The position numbers were made by a program, and so were the translations under genes. From positions 247,427,209 through 247,491,208 of the forward strand of contig NC_080672.1 in assembly GCF_030247195.1 (NCBI RefSeq): DNA of 64,000 bases, in the 5' to 3' direction. Source of the DNA: Topomyia yanbarensis. Lineage: Eukaryota; Arthropoda; Insecta; Diptera; Culicidae. Position 1 is the stretch's first letter; every line of letters begins with the position of its first letter. The notes under the pieces were generated by a model. The model made no database searches. It saw only the letters and a program-made list of their open reading frames with translations, and was not told the DNA's origin. This document shows, one piece after another, positions 32,225 to 43,789 of the stretch.

Positions 32225-32543
32225 GGGTGAAGTGCCTATTTTCACCATACTAAGGAGGGCGCCTCACTGATTCATTAATTACTCGGCCTACAAACAATGG
32301 AATGCGTACAAATTGGCATCAATAGCTTTGCTTCGTTGCTAAGTACCAAGATAATAACATACAATCGCTGAAAACAGTGAAATTCTCGTGTTTGAGCGCA
32401 ACGAAAACACGAATCGAGTGCCCCTATTGTTGCGCTACCATTTGACTCAATGCGTTAAACAAAGATGGTAGACACTGCTCTAACCAACGGCTTCAAATGG
32501 GTAGCGTAATAATAGAAACATAGCAATAATGGGCTCATCACCC
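32225..32543. mobile_element. MITE (copy A) with TA duplication
   Basis: Starts gggtgaagtgcctattttca and ends ...gggctcatcaccc; flanked by TA (32223-32224 and 32544-32545). 319 bp, non-coding. Copy B lies in the opposite orientation at 36928-37244. The TA target suggests Tc1/mariner-type mobilisation. Confidence 0.8.
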
Positions 32544-32545
32544 TA

Positions 32546-33869
32546 CCTAGACCAACCATCAATCGAACTCAAGGACCCCGAAAGTCACATGCATTAAAAA
32601 AAAGACCGTAGATACACGCCATTTTCGAATTTATTTTTGGGTCAACCAACATGCTAACGTCACACCACAGATCATGCAAATTACTTTCATTTATTTCGTT
32701 GATCCCAGTTGGCGTTGAGTTGTCCTACGTCCTTTCTGAGTCACAAGTGAGATGATCGCCGACAAACCGCTTTTCAACACGTGGCTCGTTGATCGCCGAA
32801 TACTGCCTAACAGCAGCCGTTGTCTTCACGACGCACAATGGCCGTCGCACTACAATGCGACCCGCGCGTGCCCACGCTGTGCACAAAGGCGTCGAAGCAC
32901 TGACGCCTTTGAACGTACTTTGCTTTTTCCGACTTTCCCACGGTCAACCGGTCCAGGAATCCGGTTCGAAGGACCAAAAAATATTCGAGAATTACCTTGG
33001 GACCGAGGGAAGCAGTAATGTCGGGCTTCAATTTATTCACAACTGACACGCGTGTGAAGGCGACACTTTAATAACGAAATGAACTGGGAACGATTTCATC
33101 CAGTTTCAGTCCGACGGATTTTAGCTCATGTTACTGAACTAATATAATTTCACCGTCACAGAAGTGAAACAGAACTTCGGTATCGAAAAAATCATGGTAA
33201 CTTTTATTCGAAGTCTAATTTATTGCTCGACTGATCTATTCAGTAAATTTAAATGCGGTTTCAACAACGGGTGTATTTTGTCTAACTCATTTAACTATAA
33301 AGGACGATAGCGATCTCGAGTGGTGAATATAAAAAACGATCATATCCGAAAGCTGCTAGTTACTACCTGCTGATAACGATCGGGTAATGTGAAACAGTGA
33401 TAAGCACTGATACGGGATAAAAAGAGAGAAGACAATTATAGATTTGTGAATCACGGTTGGTTGCCAGAATCTACCCTTTTCTTCGGCTTGAACACAGTAT
33501 ACCTCTTTTTTGCACTACACCGGTGTAGCATCAAGAAAAATGAAAACGCCATTAGTTTTCAAATTGACATATTTGAAAATTTCATTCAATATTCAAGAGG
33601 TTAAATAATTAAAAAAGCACGTGGAATGTCTCTTCTCAAAATTTTTACCTTCGAACATCCATATTATCCAGTTAAGATCAATATTTTTCTGAGATACTCA
33701 AAAATTTCCTTAATTATAGTGTATATAAACACTCAGTATAGATTTGGAATTAAATTGGAGTTTATGCAGTTTTCGATTTTCGGTCACATGCCTCCCCGTA
33801 GTGCAACGTTTTGAAGGGACATCCCTTCATCTTCAGGAAAATGCAGGATTTGAACATTAATTAGTTATT
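32546..33869. other. unassigned, with a GC-rich part
   Basis: 32700-33060 is GC-richer than its surroundings and open in three overlapping frames. The minus-strand frame (KLKPDITASLGPKVILEYF) is followed by nothing recognisable. It could be a decayed exon or element piece. The rest is AT-rich with no feature, apart from gcactacaccggtgtag near 33510. Confidence 0.4.
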
Positions 33870-34283
33870 ATTATGAGGAGTTTTTCGGCTAATCAGTCAT
33901 CAATTAGACAGCGAAAACAAAAACATTGCTTTTACTTCCAACGTTTCAATAGATTTATACCACCTTTATCAAGGATTAAAAACATTGCGTTTCTTGTAAA
34001 GTGTAACGTTGTGATAAAACATGAACTGTCGTAATGTATGCGCGTCATCTAATGGTGCTATTCCTCGCATATTTATGCACCTCACAGTATTTGTTGAAAC
34101 TTCTCTGCGTTTGAAATGATTCTGTTTCAAAGGTAGAGAACGAGGGAAAAAGCGCTATATTCGATCTGGTAACTGTACTGAACTTGACGCTTGTTGATTT
34201 GGGTTGAAACGTTGGAAGTAAGAGTAATATTGTTGTTTTCGCTGTCTAATTTATGACTGATTAGCCGAAAAACTCCTCATAAT
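33870..34283. mobile_element. MITE/foldback with ~80-bp inverted ends
   Basis: attatgaggagtttttcggc (33870 on) through cgtttcaa (33949) is mirrored at 34204-34283 with few mismatches. 414 bp, no ORF. A TA at the flanks is the only possible target duplication. Confidence 0.8.
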
Positions 34284-35303
34284 AGAAGCTCGACAGTCAA
34301 GTAGTATTAATTAGTTATAGTTTTCTCATAATAAACACATTTCGCAAATTGTCTCTGTGATACAATTTTCTTCGCCCAGTAGGATGTAATATTAGATTTG
34401 TTTCTGTGAGCGGATTTGCTCTACATTAAAATGCAAAAACTATTTATAAGGAAACAGCAGACAAAAATTAGTGCCCAAAACTTGGACATCAACAAATATT
34501 CGAGATTAGTAGATTTTATGACACAACTTAGAAATGGATACAGAAATAGAAAGATAGATGTGCGCTATGACAGTTGACAAGAACACGAAGAGGTAGAGAA
34601 AGGGACAGAGAGAGAGAGAAATGGGGCATGTGAAAAATGGTAACTCATGGTTAGTGATGTAACATTATTTTGATATATTATGCATTATTTTGAATCCTTA
34701 CATCCTTATTATAGGTAATCCAACTGGTTATTTTTGCACAATGACCAGTAAAACTTAAATCTTGCAAAAGAAGTAAAAATTTTACTAGGATTTTGGGATT
34801 AAAATTTAAAGTTGCTCTCGGTGCTCTAGGAGTAGAATATGAATATGATTTATATGAGAAATCTATTATCTCACTGCTAGGTGGATTACTATTCGGACCT
34901 ACTTAAGCAAATCGCCCTTTTAGGTGGATAGATGTGAAAAAATTTACCGGTCAAAGGTCCTAATTGTAAGATTGAAACCTCAGCTACAAATTGGTGCGAT
35001 AAAAGGTTCATTTGCACTACTCAATGGAAGCGCTAGGCGACGATTTGCACACCTCTACGTTTTTCCATCCTTTTACAATGTAGGGGTGATTCGGTCCTTC
35101 CTACGGGGAAATTCAGACTGTCATTTTTCTTTAATTTTTTTACAACGGAATTATGTTTACCTATGAAATATTTATAAGAGACACTCCTTACGAAGCAAAA
35201 GAAAATAAATTGCTTGTCAAAAACTTAATCTGGTAAGTCACAGCAGTCGATTGGCGGCCATGTATTTTCTTTGCTGTGTGGCGTGTGCAATGGTGCGCGC
35301 AGT
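34284..35303. other. no gene recognised
   Basis: AT-rich; a short purine-rich run (agagagagagaaatgggg) near 34610. The open frame at 34924-35166 has no motif. Confidence 0.5.
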
Positions 35304-36171
35304 AGAGTGGGACATGGTTATATGAAAAAAATAAAATTTTGCTCCGAGTAACTTTTTGTGTCCCATTTAGCTCCCAGAACAACTGCAAATTTTTAGCTCG
35401 ATCGGTGCAACTATATTTTTGTTAAAAGTTTACATGGGATTTCGAATGGAAAGTCGTCTTTTGCAAAATAATTCTTCCAAGAGTCGCCCGTTACTCCCTA
35501 AAATAAATAGATGTCTGATTTTTATAGGAAATTTGTCAAGAAAACAAAGTCTAGAAGACTGCGAAACGATCTGATGTTTATGTAAAAAGTTATTAAGCTT
35601 AAACCGATTGATGCCCTGAAGATTGATGCAAATTTCACTTTTCATAGCATTACAGCTGCTGACGGTCCAATTATATACAAATTTTTTAACTTTTTCTTAT
35701 TATGTACAAAAGAAGCCTCAATTTATCCCTCAAATCTCTTGCGAAGTGACCAAACAATGATTTAGACACATTAAGAGAAGATTAAAACAAAATTGGGTAT
35801 AATTGGACAACCAATAGCAGTGGTGCTAGAAAAAATTAGTATTTTATCAATCGTCAGAGCATCAACCGGTTTCTGCTTAATAACTTTTTTTCTGAAGCGT
35901 CAGATCGTTTCGTGGTTTTCGGCACCTTGTTTCTTTGTTAAATTTTCAATAAAAGCCACATAACAATTTATTTTTAGGAAGTAATGGGCGACTCCTGGAG
36001 GAATTATTTTGTGAAAGTTAATTTTCCCATACAAAATCCCATGTAAGCTTTAAACAGTGTGCGCAAAAATATAGTTTCAGGGATCGAGCTAAGAAGTTGC
36101 ACAGTTGTTCTAGGACCCAAATGGTACCTAAAAAGTTGCTCGGAGCTGGAATCTAATTTTAGTCCCACCCT
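35304..36171. mobile_element. foldback element, ~310-bp inverted arms
   Basis: Left arm 35304-35613 (agagtgggac ... aaaccgattgatg) is inverted at 35859-36171 (catcaaccggttt ... gtcccaccct). Divergence is moderate; the loop is about 245 bp. No transposase. The ends are not sharply defined and no target duplication was found. Confidence 0.75.
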
Positions 36172-36927
36172 CATTTCGCACAAAAGTGGTGAGCGTCCCT
36201 GTGTTGTCACCCAAACAAAAATCATTCCATAAAATAGGACCCTCAAGCTTTTCAAAACGCTTACCTTTTATTTTTTCGCTTTTATTTGTTGATTTATTCA
36301 CGGTTTTTTCATTATAATGATTTTTGTTTTGAGAATGGCAAAAAAACGAAACACGTTGTATCTCCTTTCTACAAAGAACAGAGAATCAAATTTAGCTCTC
36401 AAAATTAATGTTTCAGGATTGCGGTTCCACGAATATGTACGATAGTCAAAAAGTCTTGCTATTTTCGGAGAAATCGAGGGGGTCCGAATTACCCCCACTG
36501 TCTTAATAGCCCCGGGTCCCCCTATACGTACCAAGATCTACATCATGGCTAACACAATGCCTGATCCAAGGGGTAATTATATCAACTCTAGACAATCTTT
36601 TCAATTCGAAGTGAACCTACTGTCTTTGAATTAAACTTACAAATAATTTTTTGAGAAATAGTTAATTCATTGTTGACTATGTTCTTGTTCTTGTTAGTTA
36701 TGACCCTAAAACAACAGAAAAATTTTCCAGGCATAAATTTTAACAGTACTGCTTCTTAGGAACGAAGCAAAGATGATACCTGTTTAAGCGCAATCCAGTC
36801 ACTCTAAGTCGAGTTATAAACGAAATAGTGTGACATCCTGACTAATGAGATGAATAAGGGCTCGTCTACCCTATATGAAACAAAACCGTAACATACTTCG
36901 ATCTGGCGAAGTTAGTCCACTGATATA
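36172..36927. other. no gene recognised
   Basis: Mostly AT-rich; I see no repeat partner within the window and no coding motif. Confidence 0.5.
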
Positions 36928-37244
36928 GGGTGATGAGCGTATTTTCGCCATGTTTCTTTTATCACCCTACCTACTTGAAGCCGTTAGTTAGAGCAGCGTC
37001 TGCCATCTTTGTTCAACGCATTGTGGCAAAGGCTAGTCGCAACGATAGGGGCACTCGATTCAAGTTTTCGTCGCGCTCAAACACGAGAATTTCACTGTTT
37101 TCGGCGCATTTGTTTTATTATATTGGTTCAACAACGAAGCAAAGCTGTTGATGCCAATTTGTACGCATTCCATTGATTGTAGACCGAGTAATTAATAAAT
37201 TAGTGAGGCTCCCTCCATAGTATGGTGAAAAAGGCACTTTACCT
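36928..37244. mobile_element. MITE (copy B), inverted relative to 32225-32543
   Basis: Starts gggtgatgagcgtattttcg and ends ...ggcactttacct; flanked by TA (36926-36927 and 37245-37246). Internal phrases such as gcaaagctgttgatgccaat match copy A in reverse. Confidence 0.8.
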
Positions 37245-37630
37245 TAGTATCAGTTTTTACAATATTAAATGAAAATTGATGAACTTGAGAGCTTCTTTAT
37301 GAATTCGGAAAACAATTTGAATTGAACATTATTATAATGTCAATGTTGCGTTGAAACATGTAACATACCTTTAATAATAACATTTTCATTACACCATTAT
37401 AACAGATGCTGAAAATCGAATTCCGAAGCATTCCGATGAGATTCGTTTATTTTTTGTGTGGAGAAAGCGGAAAAATTTGTCTGCGTGAATGTTTCAGCCT
37501 TGCAGCAGCTATTATAATGTTGTTTATCATCAGTCTAGGAGATGAAAGAATTAATTTAAAAGTGTGTATGGTTTTCTTCTGTTTGCTGTTTGAGAAAAAA
37601 CGTACAAAAAACGTTTGTATATTTAGCTAT
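37245..37630. other. no gene recognised
   Basis: AT-rich. The open frame 37406-37660 (MLKIEFRSIPMRFVYFLCGE) has no recognised domain and ends inside the palindrome that follows. Confidence 0.5.
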
Positions 37631-37676
37631 TGCAAAATCTTTCACATCATTTTAAAATGATGTGAAAGATTTTGCA
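37631..37676. repeat. perfect 46-bp palindrome
   Basis: tgcaaaatctttcacatcat + ttt is followed at once by its exact reverse complement: 23 + 23 bp, no spacer, no mismatch. It would extrude as a cruciform or fold to a perfect RNA hairpin. No neighbouring sequence extends it. Confidence 0.9.
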
Positions 37677-38226
37677 GGTGATATCGGTGAAGAATTTAAT
37701 CGATTTGATGTTTGCTTCATCATATGATTACATTCTAATCACGTTTTTCGGCAATAAACAATTTGCAGCAAGATACAGATTTTAGATATAACAAAAAAGA
37801 TCTGGGAGAAATTCTCGAGCAAGAAAAACTAGATGATAAACTGAATAGGGAAGAAATGTACACCGGAAACAAGTACAGTTTGGGCAGGAAGGAAATTTGT
37901 TCAATTCAACAAATCTAGCTATCTCAGATTTAAGGTCTGAAGAGCCATGCTCATCGAATCACTGGCATAGCTGATTTGATCTAAATAAAAAGAGTTACTT
38001 TCTCTATGGAGTTATAATTCCGAAGAATATGAATTGGGACACATACCTGCTGTTTCTAAGAACGTTGGAGGGATTACAAGGACTGATCTTGACCAAACTG
38101 AAAAAAAAACTTTAAAAAGTCTCGGCTCGATCATTAAAACTAAACTTTTGTTATTCCGCAATTGACCAGTAAAAGGGAAATTGCACGGAGAATCATCTAT
38201 TGGGTCTAGGTCCCATTTCGATAGTT
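37677..38226. other. no gene recognised
   Basis: Short minus-strand open frames only (MKLSKWDLDPIDDSPCNFPF begins at 38230). No domain. Confidence 0.5.
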
Positions 38227-38448
38227 TCATAGTTTGCCAATAACGGCACCGCCCACGTCCTTACAGTCATCGGGGAAGGAAAAAATATTAGTGTGACAAA
38301 CGTTGTTATGGAGACCGTATATACCTTTGCATCTCCACGTTTGCCACGGGAAGGAGTTTTTGTTAATAGAATGGGATAAAGAGTTACACAAATCTAGATA
38401 CGCCTCGATAAATGATACGATCCATGCAACTCTCAGAAGTGTTTTCAT
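38227..38448 (-). CDS. small ORF with signal-like start and four cysteines (tentative)
   Basis: 73 codons from ATG 38448, inside a longer open frame that runs to 38583. The first 20 residues (MKTLLRVAWIVSFIEAYLDL) look like a short signal peptide: a basic residue, then a hydrophobic stretch. Cysteines fall at about positions 21, 40, 51 and 62, around WQTWRCKG, NNVCH and DDCKDVGGAVIGKL. This pattern suits a small secreted peptide, but I recognise no family. The start context is weak and the surroundings are repeats. It may be chance or an exon fragment. Confidence 0.2.
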   Translation of the reverse strand: MKTLLRVAWIVSFIEAYLDLCNSLSHSINKNSFPWQTWRCKGIYGLHNNVCHTNIFSFPDDCKDVGGAVIGKL

Positions 38449-38589
38449 GTGTTTGTTGCTCCGGGCAGCCGGCTGCCAACAATTTATAATAGATTTGTCG
38501 TTTATTGAATTTATTTTGATGTGCTTGGCAACTTCAGCTCCGGACAACCGACAGTCAGGAGTGTTGCTTATGTCGAGGGGCAAGTACTA

Positions 38590-38890
38590 GCAGGTTTGAG
38601 TGCGTCGTATTGAAAATACAAACGTATTTTGAATATAATTAAAGTGAGTAATCAAAGTATTTAAAAATACTTCTGTTGTACTTAATAAGGTACTAAATGT
38701 AATTAATGTCGATGTGTACGTACTTAAAGTATTTAAAGTATATTTTGACGTTAATAAAAAATATTTTGCGTATTTAAAGTGCTAAGGCGCTGTACTTAAG
38801 ATCGTTTCAGTAATTAAAGTACAATGAATTTGATGCGTACTTTTTTAAATATTTGCGGAACTTAATGGTACTTAACTAACTAATTATGTA
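38590..38890. repeat. low-complexity patch rich in TACTTAAAGTA-type words
   Basis: Variants of gtacttaaagtatttaaagt occur about ten times in 300 bp in both orientations, at irregular spacing. No period and no ORF. Probably a degenerate AT-rich repeat. Confidence 0.6.
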
Positions 38891-38914
38891 AGACTTTTGG
38901 CACTGCGTGGTATT

Positions 38915-39085
38915 GACACATATACATACATACACGCATTCAGACATATACACACATGCAGTCAAACACACACATTCAGTCTTTTTCGGATCTCGACAAA
39001 CTGAGTCGAATGGTATATGGCCCCTCCGAGCCGGGATTAGGTTAACGATTTTCAGATTAATTCTATAAACTTTCTATATGAGAAG
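38915..39085. repeat. mosquito-type dispersed repeat, partial copy 1
   Basis: Contains acatacatacac, ctcgacaaactgagtcgaat and tttctatatgagaaggg, the 3' half of the repeat seen whole at 40955-41310. Confidence 0.6.
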
Positions 39086-39332
39086 GGAAAACTATTAAAT
39101 TTAGATAATATCTGTACTAATTTACCATTTACCACACCATTTTTAAAAATAGCATTTTCGTAAAACGCTTGTATCTCAATTTTTTTCAAGCTATGAATAA
39201 AATGTTATTCATAGAAAGTTGCGCTGAAGCCTAGCCTTTAATTTGGTATATATAACGACTTGTCTGGATGTAAAATGAGCATTTTACAGTCCAAACCATT
39301 TACTAGGTTGGGTTTGCCCCACCTTACCCTAT
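39086..39332. repeat. 3' part of the GGGTAAGGTGGGG MITE family
   Basis: Matches 61200-61459: ttcgtaaaacgcttgtatct, tgtaaaatgagcattttaca and the end gggtttgccccaccttaccc. The 5' end is missing. Confidence 0.7.
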
Positions 39333-39540
39333 GTGTTGGTTTCGCTATCCGCGGACGATTGATTCTCATGTTCTAACTATACGAGCGCGTTCTTATGAGG
39401 CGCATTTGCAACGGTATAAAATAAGCACTACCGACATAACTAAAACGACGAACTTTGTATGTCGAATATACAACCGATGACATATGCGCGGTTTTTACGC
39501 TAATAAGTTGCAAATTAAAAAAAACAGTTTTAATTCTCGT
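39333..39540. other. no feature recognised
   Basis: Short spacer between repeat copies, without ORF or inverted repeat. Confidence 0.5.
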
Positions 39541-40050
39541 AGTTGTGCAATTGTGCCTTTCTCATTTCTCCAAACTATGACTCCATGGTTATATTTAATG
39601 TAATTGTGGAAATGTCTAGCCATGAACTTGATGAGCTACGTGTCGACGGTGAAACACTTGAAACAAAAAAATATATAATCTTTATATTGCACCCATTTTA
39701 ATAAGTTTTGCATCATTTTGATAGTGGTAATAGTGGTATGATAGTGGTACCAGTTTAAATGAAAAATTTCTGTGTTGACGCACTTTTCAACCCGTAACTC
39801 CGAAACCGGAATCCCGATCGAACCGAAATCGATACCAGCCGTTGGGAAGGTTGTACCTTTCATTCAAGAGTAAGTTTGTGAAAATCGGTCTCTCAGAAAC
39901 AGAGACCATATTAGACACATACACACACAAACATTTTCCGATCTTGTCGAACTGGATCGAATTGTATATAAGACTCGGCTCTCCGGGCCTCGGTTAAAAA
40001 GTCGATGTTTGGAGCGATTGCATAACTTTTCTATATGAGAAAGGCAAATT
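39541..40050. repeat. mosquito-type dispersed repeat, copy 2
   Basis: Starts near gtgcctttctcatttctcc and ends tttctatatgagaaaggcaa, so the ends are short inverted repeats (gcctttctcat / atgagaaaggc). Inside are caacccgtaactccgaaacc, gtacctttcattcaagag and actcggctctccgggcctcg. The family is very common in Aedes-type genomes as I recall; I give no name. Confidence 0.7.
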
Positions 40051-40949
40051 GGAAAATCTGAAATTATAAAATTTGCCCCGTTTAACCGAGAGTGGAGCGA
40101 GTAAACCCTAAAATGATACCACACTTAAATCGCACGTAAAAAGAAACGAGCAAAATAAGCCGAAAATCGAAATGTACTATCGTTGTTCTCATGATAGAAA
40201 TTGCTCAAAATTGTATCATATTTTCTTACACATAGTTGGGTGTTACTAAATTAAATGTCTCGATGTATCAAATCTGATCAGATTTATTCAATTGGTACAA
40301 ATTTGTCGTCGGTCATTAGAGCTGGTGAAGAAGTTTAAAGTATGCTGGGACAGAACCTACGGAATCTGAGGATAATCTCAGATCATTTTCGATCTATCAT
40401 GTTTAAAGAGCCGACAGCTAGTTGTGCAATTATTCATAAATGTTAGTATTAATTGCATATTTAGAATGCATCAGGATTATAGCAGCTCCGTATTATAGCA
40501 GCACAACGAACATACTTTGTAATCGAGATACTTTCGCGTATCCACTAATAACTCGAAACCAAAACTACACAAAGTTCATTTGACAGTCGATGTGGGCAAT
40601 GTTGCCAGAACTTCGGTCGAAATTAATTTACTTGTCGTGGTTGCTATAATCACATTTTGTGGTTTTTAACTGTCCCTTTACAACGCGATTTTTTTTATTG
40701 CTAATACAGTTATTTTTAGCTTTATATAGGTTTTCGAGGTCTCTGATGTTGATCCTGGGGTTTTCCGGATCGCTGATTCTGATTCTGTCGTCGAAAATGT
40801 AAAATACAAAATGGCGGGTCTAATACGGTAACTATTTGATGCTCATTGTTACACAATTCGCAAATTTCGTTAAAAAACGGCTGTCAATTTCAAGCAATTT
40901 AGAGCACATTTTATAAGATTTTGTATCTTTTACATAACACGCTGATACC
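40051..40949. other. no gene recognised
   Basis: AT-rich spacer between two copies of the dispersed repeat. No coding motif or strong inverted repeat. Confidence 0.5.
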
Positions 40950-41310
40950 AATTTATAAGGGAATTTCATGCATGATCGCACTCTTCAACCCGTAACTCCG
41001 GAACCGGAAGTCGGTATTAAATGAAATTCGATAGCAACCTATGAGAACGTTGTACCTTTCATTTGAGACTAAGTTTGAGAAAATCGGTTCGGCCATCTCC
41101 GAGTAAACGATGTGCATATTTTTGGTCACATACATACATACATACATACATACATACACACATGCATACATACATACGCTTACACACAGACATTTGCCGA
41201 ACTCGACGAGCTGAGTCGAATTGTATAGGAGACTCAGCCCTCCGGGCCTTGGTTAAGAAGTCGATTTTTAGAGTGATTGCATAGCCTTTCTATAGGAGAT
41301 ACGCAAAAAG
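40950..41310. repeat. mosquito-type dispersed repeat, copy 3, with (CATA)n
   Basis: Contains caacccgtaactccggaacc, gtacctttcatttgagacta, a (CATA)n microsatellite at about 41130-41177, and gactcagccctccgggcctt. Minus-strand open frames here (YACVYVCMYVCM) come from the microsatellite. Confidence 0.75.
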
Positions 41311-42434
41311 ATTATATCACCCGTCCCCTACCCCCTTCAAAATCGCTACTATTGAATTGTCAAACGAAGGTCTCATAGAAAAGCTAATACAGATCGACTT
41401 CTGAATCAATTCCTTTTTAAACCTAACAGTCGGTAGATGTAAAATCGGTTGTTGTATTAGAAATTAAGTTCGATAAGGAAACAATCTGAATTCAAATCAA
41501 ACTCCTGGCGATTTATATGTGGTTCATTATGCTTATAGGATCGTAGTGTTCAGACCGTATCTCTGCTGCTGATTCGTTTGAACTTCGCCAGCAGACCAGG
41601 GTTGTTAATACGATGAATTCTACGATATCGTTTCAACGCGATGTCGTTGAACCGATAATTTTCCCGTTTAATTTAATGCCGTTAATTTCATCGTCAACTT
41701 TGATTAATGCAACTTAAACGTTATCGAAAATTTTTGCGATTTTTTCTTTTCGCTTTTAAAATAGTGCCTACACTATCTAATAGATATATATTTATGGTAG
41801 GTAGTTTTTTTCAGTTGCCAAACCGTGCCAAAAATGGAACCTCATTTTTAAAGCTAGGATTTTCAATTTACTACTTCAAAAATGTTTCAAATGTTTGTGA
41901 AATGGAGATGAAAGAAAAAATAACAATTTTATTCGTGTTTTTATCAAATTCAGTCGTCGTCCAGTAGAATTCTCACAATCTTCGCGTACTTCTCGAGAGC
42001 AATGCCCCTCATTACGGAGGTGTAAAGTATCATTTCATTCGAATCGCTTTTCTTCGGCCCACTGGACGTCAAAACTCCAACAGTTCACTACATGGTAGTG
42101 TTGATTTCGCTCCCGGGGCTGTTATCTCTTCTTTCTGAAAATTAATGAACAATTTAGTTTAAAAACACAGCTCTTTAAAAAAAGAAATAAGCTTATTAAT
42201 TCTCCATAACTGACCAATCGTTGATCTTTTAAATGGTATTGATAGACTGAAAATCGAATTGTAATGCTTGAAGATATTTAGGTTTGAAGAAAACCATTTT
42301 TGTTGTAAAAATCGCTTGCAACTGTCCAAACAGTAAGGATTGAAACATCAGTGCTACGGTAAAAATGTGCTGCAAAAATATGTAGAACAATGCATTTGCG
42401 AAAAATTAACACATCAAAAGATAATGTAAGCAAC
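41311..42434. other. no gene recognised
   Basis: The open frame at 41707-41967 has no motif and low complexity. No repeat partner was seen in this window. Confidence 0.5.
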
Positions 42435-42665
42435 CCGATTTTTCAAGAGCCACCCTACCTAAAATCTTAAAAAAATCATAACAAATCAATCACTATAAAT
42501 AGCCTTGTTTATTCAGCAAACTTGCTTCAATTTATTTGTGTTATTATACATATTATAGGGCATTGTGCAGGTAAACTTCACACATCTAAACAGTCGATAC
42601 TTTGAACACTCAAACCACAAGGACCACCCTAATTTCATTCATTTGAAAAAAATCGCCAAAAAACT
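42435..42665. repeat. dispersed repeat, inverted copy of 12130-12353
   Basis: gagccaccctacctaaaatc to ccacaaggaccaccctaatt; about 230 bp, moderately diverged from the copy 30 kb to the left. Confidence 0.65.
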
Positions 42666-42669
42666 AATG

Positions 42670-42825
42670 AGATTTTCGATTTATTGACACAGGTGTAGTG
42701 GATTGTACTGGTTTTGCACTTTCTAGCAGAAGTGCAAAAAACTGGCCATGTTCCATTGACACTTCTGCTAGAAAGTGCAAAACCAGTGCACTCCACTACA
42801 CCGGTGCAGATCAATCGAAAATTCT
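42670..42825. mobile_element. short foldback with ~45-bp near-perfect arms
   Basis: Arms 42690-42734 and 42760-42806 (ggttttgcactttctagcag and its complement), with weaker pairing outward to about 42670 and 42825 (ttttcgattt / gaaaattcta side). The loop is 25 nt. No ORF. Confidence 0.75.
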
Positions 42826-43377
42826 ATAACAAATTTTCCAAAGACATGAGGCTCGCTATGTTACTAAGGTTCTTTTGAAAATTTTCTTTCTTATCATGCG
42901 GTGTAGTGCATTCCTCTGTACTTGACTCTCAAAGTGCACAGACTCTGGGTCTTACAATAAAAATTGATTCCGTCGGATACTAGTTATACTGTTATCAGTT
43001 ATATTATACATAAATAATACATTTTTATACATTTTTAGCATGCCAAAAACGGAATCTTACGGATATATACTGTATAAAAAAACTGCGTTAAATGCGGACA
43101 TCGACATTTGGCGTCTACTCGTCAAGCCCATTCCAAAATACCCATATTGATTGGGTTTTAGAGAATTTCGTTAAACATGTAATTCAACGTGGTGGAAACA
43201 TCGACCAGTGGCATTCGATCGTTAAGTACATTCCAAAAACATATTGTTGAAGCGCGGGCCGCAAGAGAATCTTGCAAGCCATTTTGCAGAACCACGTTAA
43301 TGGCTAAACATGTGCAAAAAATGCATTAATTGTGAAGATCGTGTGAAAAGAATCCGTAGTGTACACATAAGAATTTC
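42826..43377. other. no gene recognised
   Basis: Non-coding. A few phrases (attccaaaatacccatattg) look element-like, but I could not place them. Confidence 0.4.
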
Positions 43378-43785
43378 GTGCGGAACTTCGCACGGAATTT
43401 CGCATGGAAATTTACACGGAATTTCGCACGGGATTATGCACGGAATTTCGCACTAAATGTCACACGAAATTTCGCACGGAATTTCTAACGGAATTTCGTA
43501 CGAAATTTCGCACGGAATTTCGCACAAAATTTCGCACAAAATTTCGCACGGAATTTCGCACGAAATTTATCACGAAATTTCGCACGAAATTTCACGCAAA
43601 ATTTCGCACGGAATTTTTTCGTGGATTCGAAACTATTTTTATCTGACCTCTAGTTAGGTGCCTCACTTGGAGTTTTGCACGGAATGTCGCAGGGAATTTC
43701 GCGCGGAATTTCGCAGGGAATTTCGCGCGTAATTTCGCACGGAATTTTGCACCGAATTTCACACGGAATTTAGCACGGATTTTTT
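43378..43785. repeat. 12-bp minisatellite, array 1
   Basis: Degenerate tandem copies of ggaatttcgcac in two blocks (43378-43623 and about 43670-43785) with a short non-repeat gap. It is the same unit as the large array at 54840-58955. It abuts the R1 fragment that follows. The open frames across it (FRTEFRTK type) are repeat artefacts. Confidence 0.85.
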
Positions 43786-43789
43786 TCCC

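Noticed and set aside
32752..33049. Possible exon (minus-strand KLKPDITASLGPKVILEYF)
   Set aside because: A GTAATT donor-like site exists, but no family is recognised and the opposite strand is equally open.
37406..37660. 84-codon plus-strand frame
   Set aside because: Low complexity, ends in the palindrome, no motif.
40953..41284. YACVYVCMYVCM and THIHTYIHTH frames
   Set aside because: Translation of the (CATA)n microsatellite within a dispersed repeat.
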